33,383 nt of DNA, from NCBI GenBank assembly GCA_002753305.1, contig PEAC01000023.1:1-33383 (forward strand), in the 5' to 3' direction. Both the position numbers and the translations under genes were made by a program. This document shows, piece by piece, positions 32,783 through 33,383 of this stretch; positions within the stretch are counted from its first letter, which is position 1, and every line of letters starts with the position of its first letter. The notes beneath the pieces are model-generated. The model made no database searches. It had not been told where the DNA came from and was given only the letters and a program-made list of their open reading frames with translations. The stretch comes from Nitrospirae bacterium MYbin6 (GTDB taxonomy: Bacteria; Nitrospirota; Thermodesulfovibrionia; Thermodesulfovibrionales; Magnetobacteriaceae).

Positions 32783-33383
32783 TTTCTATCGCCTCGCTAT
32801 ACCTGGTACTTGCTGCCTCACAGGGCATTAGCCATCTGCCGCCACCGGAACCGCTGCCGCCGTTTACCCACCCATAGAGGGCCAGCCTTTTTATCCCGGC
32901 CTCAGCGGCGCTATACCCCGTCAGGGCCTCCGCTATCTCCGAGATCTTTACCTTTTTTTCATGCGTGTCCTTAACTATTATCACAAGTCTCCCATTAATT
33001 ATATCAAAATTCACCATAATTGGTGTCAACCATTGCAGTTGTTCAGAGATTAATTTATCTTTGAGTCCATCAAGCGTCTCCGAGGGCTGTATCCTGAGTT
33101 CATACTTATAGGCCGTAACGAATTTACTAAGTGCCGTGGCGTCTTTCGGAATAAAGAACATGTCCAGGATATCGAAAGGGACCGCCGCGGATATGGCCTC
33201 CCTGAACCTTACAATATCAAAGGGCGGCGTAACCTCCATGTCGAAATACTCCCGCAGTCCCTCAACTCCTACGCCAAGGGCCGGAGAAAACGCAACCGCC
33301 GGCATGGGATGAAACCCCCTCGAATACACAAGCGGCACCTGCGCCCGCCGAAGCCCCTTCAGCACCGCAGACATCATCTCAAG
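32772..33383 (-). CDS. DUF2344 (TIGR03936) protein, 5' end outside the window
   Basis: The visible 203 codons stay open to the window edge, so the true start lies beyond 33383. The sequence L-K-G-L-R-R-A-Q-V-P-L-V-Y-S-R-G-F-H-P-M-P is the hallmark of the DUF2344 family, found either alone or fused behind a B12-binding radical SAM domain (TIGR03960) in related bacteria. What precedes this fragment decides which form it is. The function is unknown, but its constant association with rng is consistent with RNA metabolism. A Gly/Ser-rich stretch (N-G-G-S-G-S-G-G-G) occurs near the C-terminus. Confidence 0.85.
   Translation of the reverse strand, partial: LEMMSAVLKGLRRAQVPLVYSRGFHPMPAVAFSPALGVGVEGLREYFDMEVTPPFDIVRFREAISAAVPFDILDMFFIPKDATALSKFVTAYKYELRIQPSETLDGLKDKLISEQLQWLTPIMVNFDIINGRLVIIVKDTHEKKVKISEIAEALTGYSAAEAGIKRLALYGWVNGGSGSGGGRWLMPCEAASTRYSEAIEIGK

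Overview
This 33.4 kb window looks like a chromosomal stretch from a Gram-negative, probably anaerobic or redox-versatile environmental bacterium. A Nitrospirota or Deltaproteobacteria-like lineage fits best. The reasons are a DUF2344/RNase G pair, a GlcF-type iron-sulfur protein beside LarE, a lipoprotein c-type cytochrome encoded with CcdA and TlpA, and many coupled gene pairs joined by TAATG, ATGA or GTGA overlaps. The taxonomic call is an inference from gene content; no rRNA or tRNA gene was recognised.

Layout. Positions 1-372 hold no convincing gene but contain a 24-bp GC-rich tandem repeat, a degenerate copy of which forms the 3' end of the next gene. A minus-strand pair (373-2159) encodes a hypothetical GT-B-like protein and a helical-repeat-like protein. 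It is divergent from a beta-propeller glycosidase-like gene (2270-3736), which is followed convergently by a PaaK-like adenylate-forming enzyme (3783-5093) and a large secreted CLCA-like metalloprotease/VWA protein (5309-8191).

Positions 8670-16230 form an AT-richer plus-strand island: a Uma2-type nuclease-like gene, then five tightly packed genes encoding a GrpE-like protein, a divergent 830-aa Hsp70, a single-AAA+ ATPase with a novel N-terminal half, a J-like protein without an HPD motif, and a single-pass membrane protein with a long coiled coil. The island is bracketed by an exact 15-bp inverted repeat (8597-8611 and 16269-16283). This is the best candidate for an undescribed system: a self-contained, possibly membrane-tethered Hsp70/AAA+ remodelling machine.

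Downstream are two tandem AI-2E family transporters, an overlapping family 5 solute-binding lipoprotein, an internally deleted radical SAM/SPASM pseudogene, a small secreted cysteine protein, a diguanylate cyclase with an intact I-site, a MORN-repeat protein and a molybdate transporter (modABC, with a ModC that lacks the C-terminal Mop/TOBE region).

On the minus strand, a strong sigma70-like promoter (29197-29168) drives a five-gene operon: CcdA, a tetraheme lipoprotein cytochrome, a TlpA-like thioredoxin, a DUF4266 lipoprotein and a DUF3570 predicted outer-membrane protein. This is a plausible envelope redox module in which CcdA and TlpA supply reductant for haem attachment. The window ends with a minus-strand operon, DUF2344 (cut by the window edge) - rng - larE - glcF, with gaps of at most a few bases.
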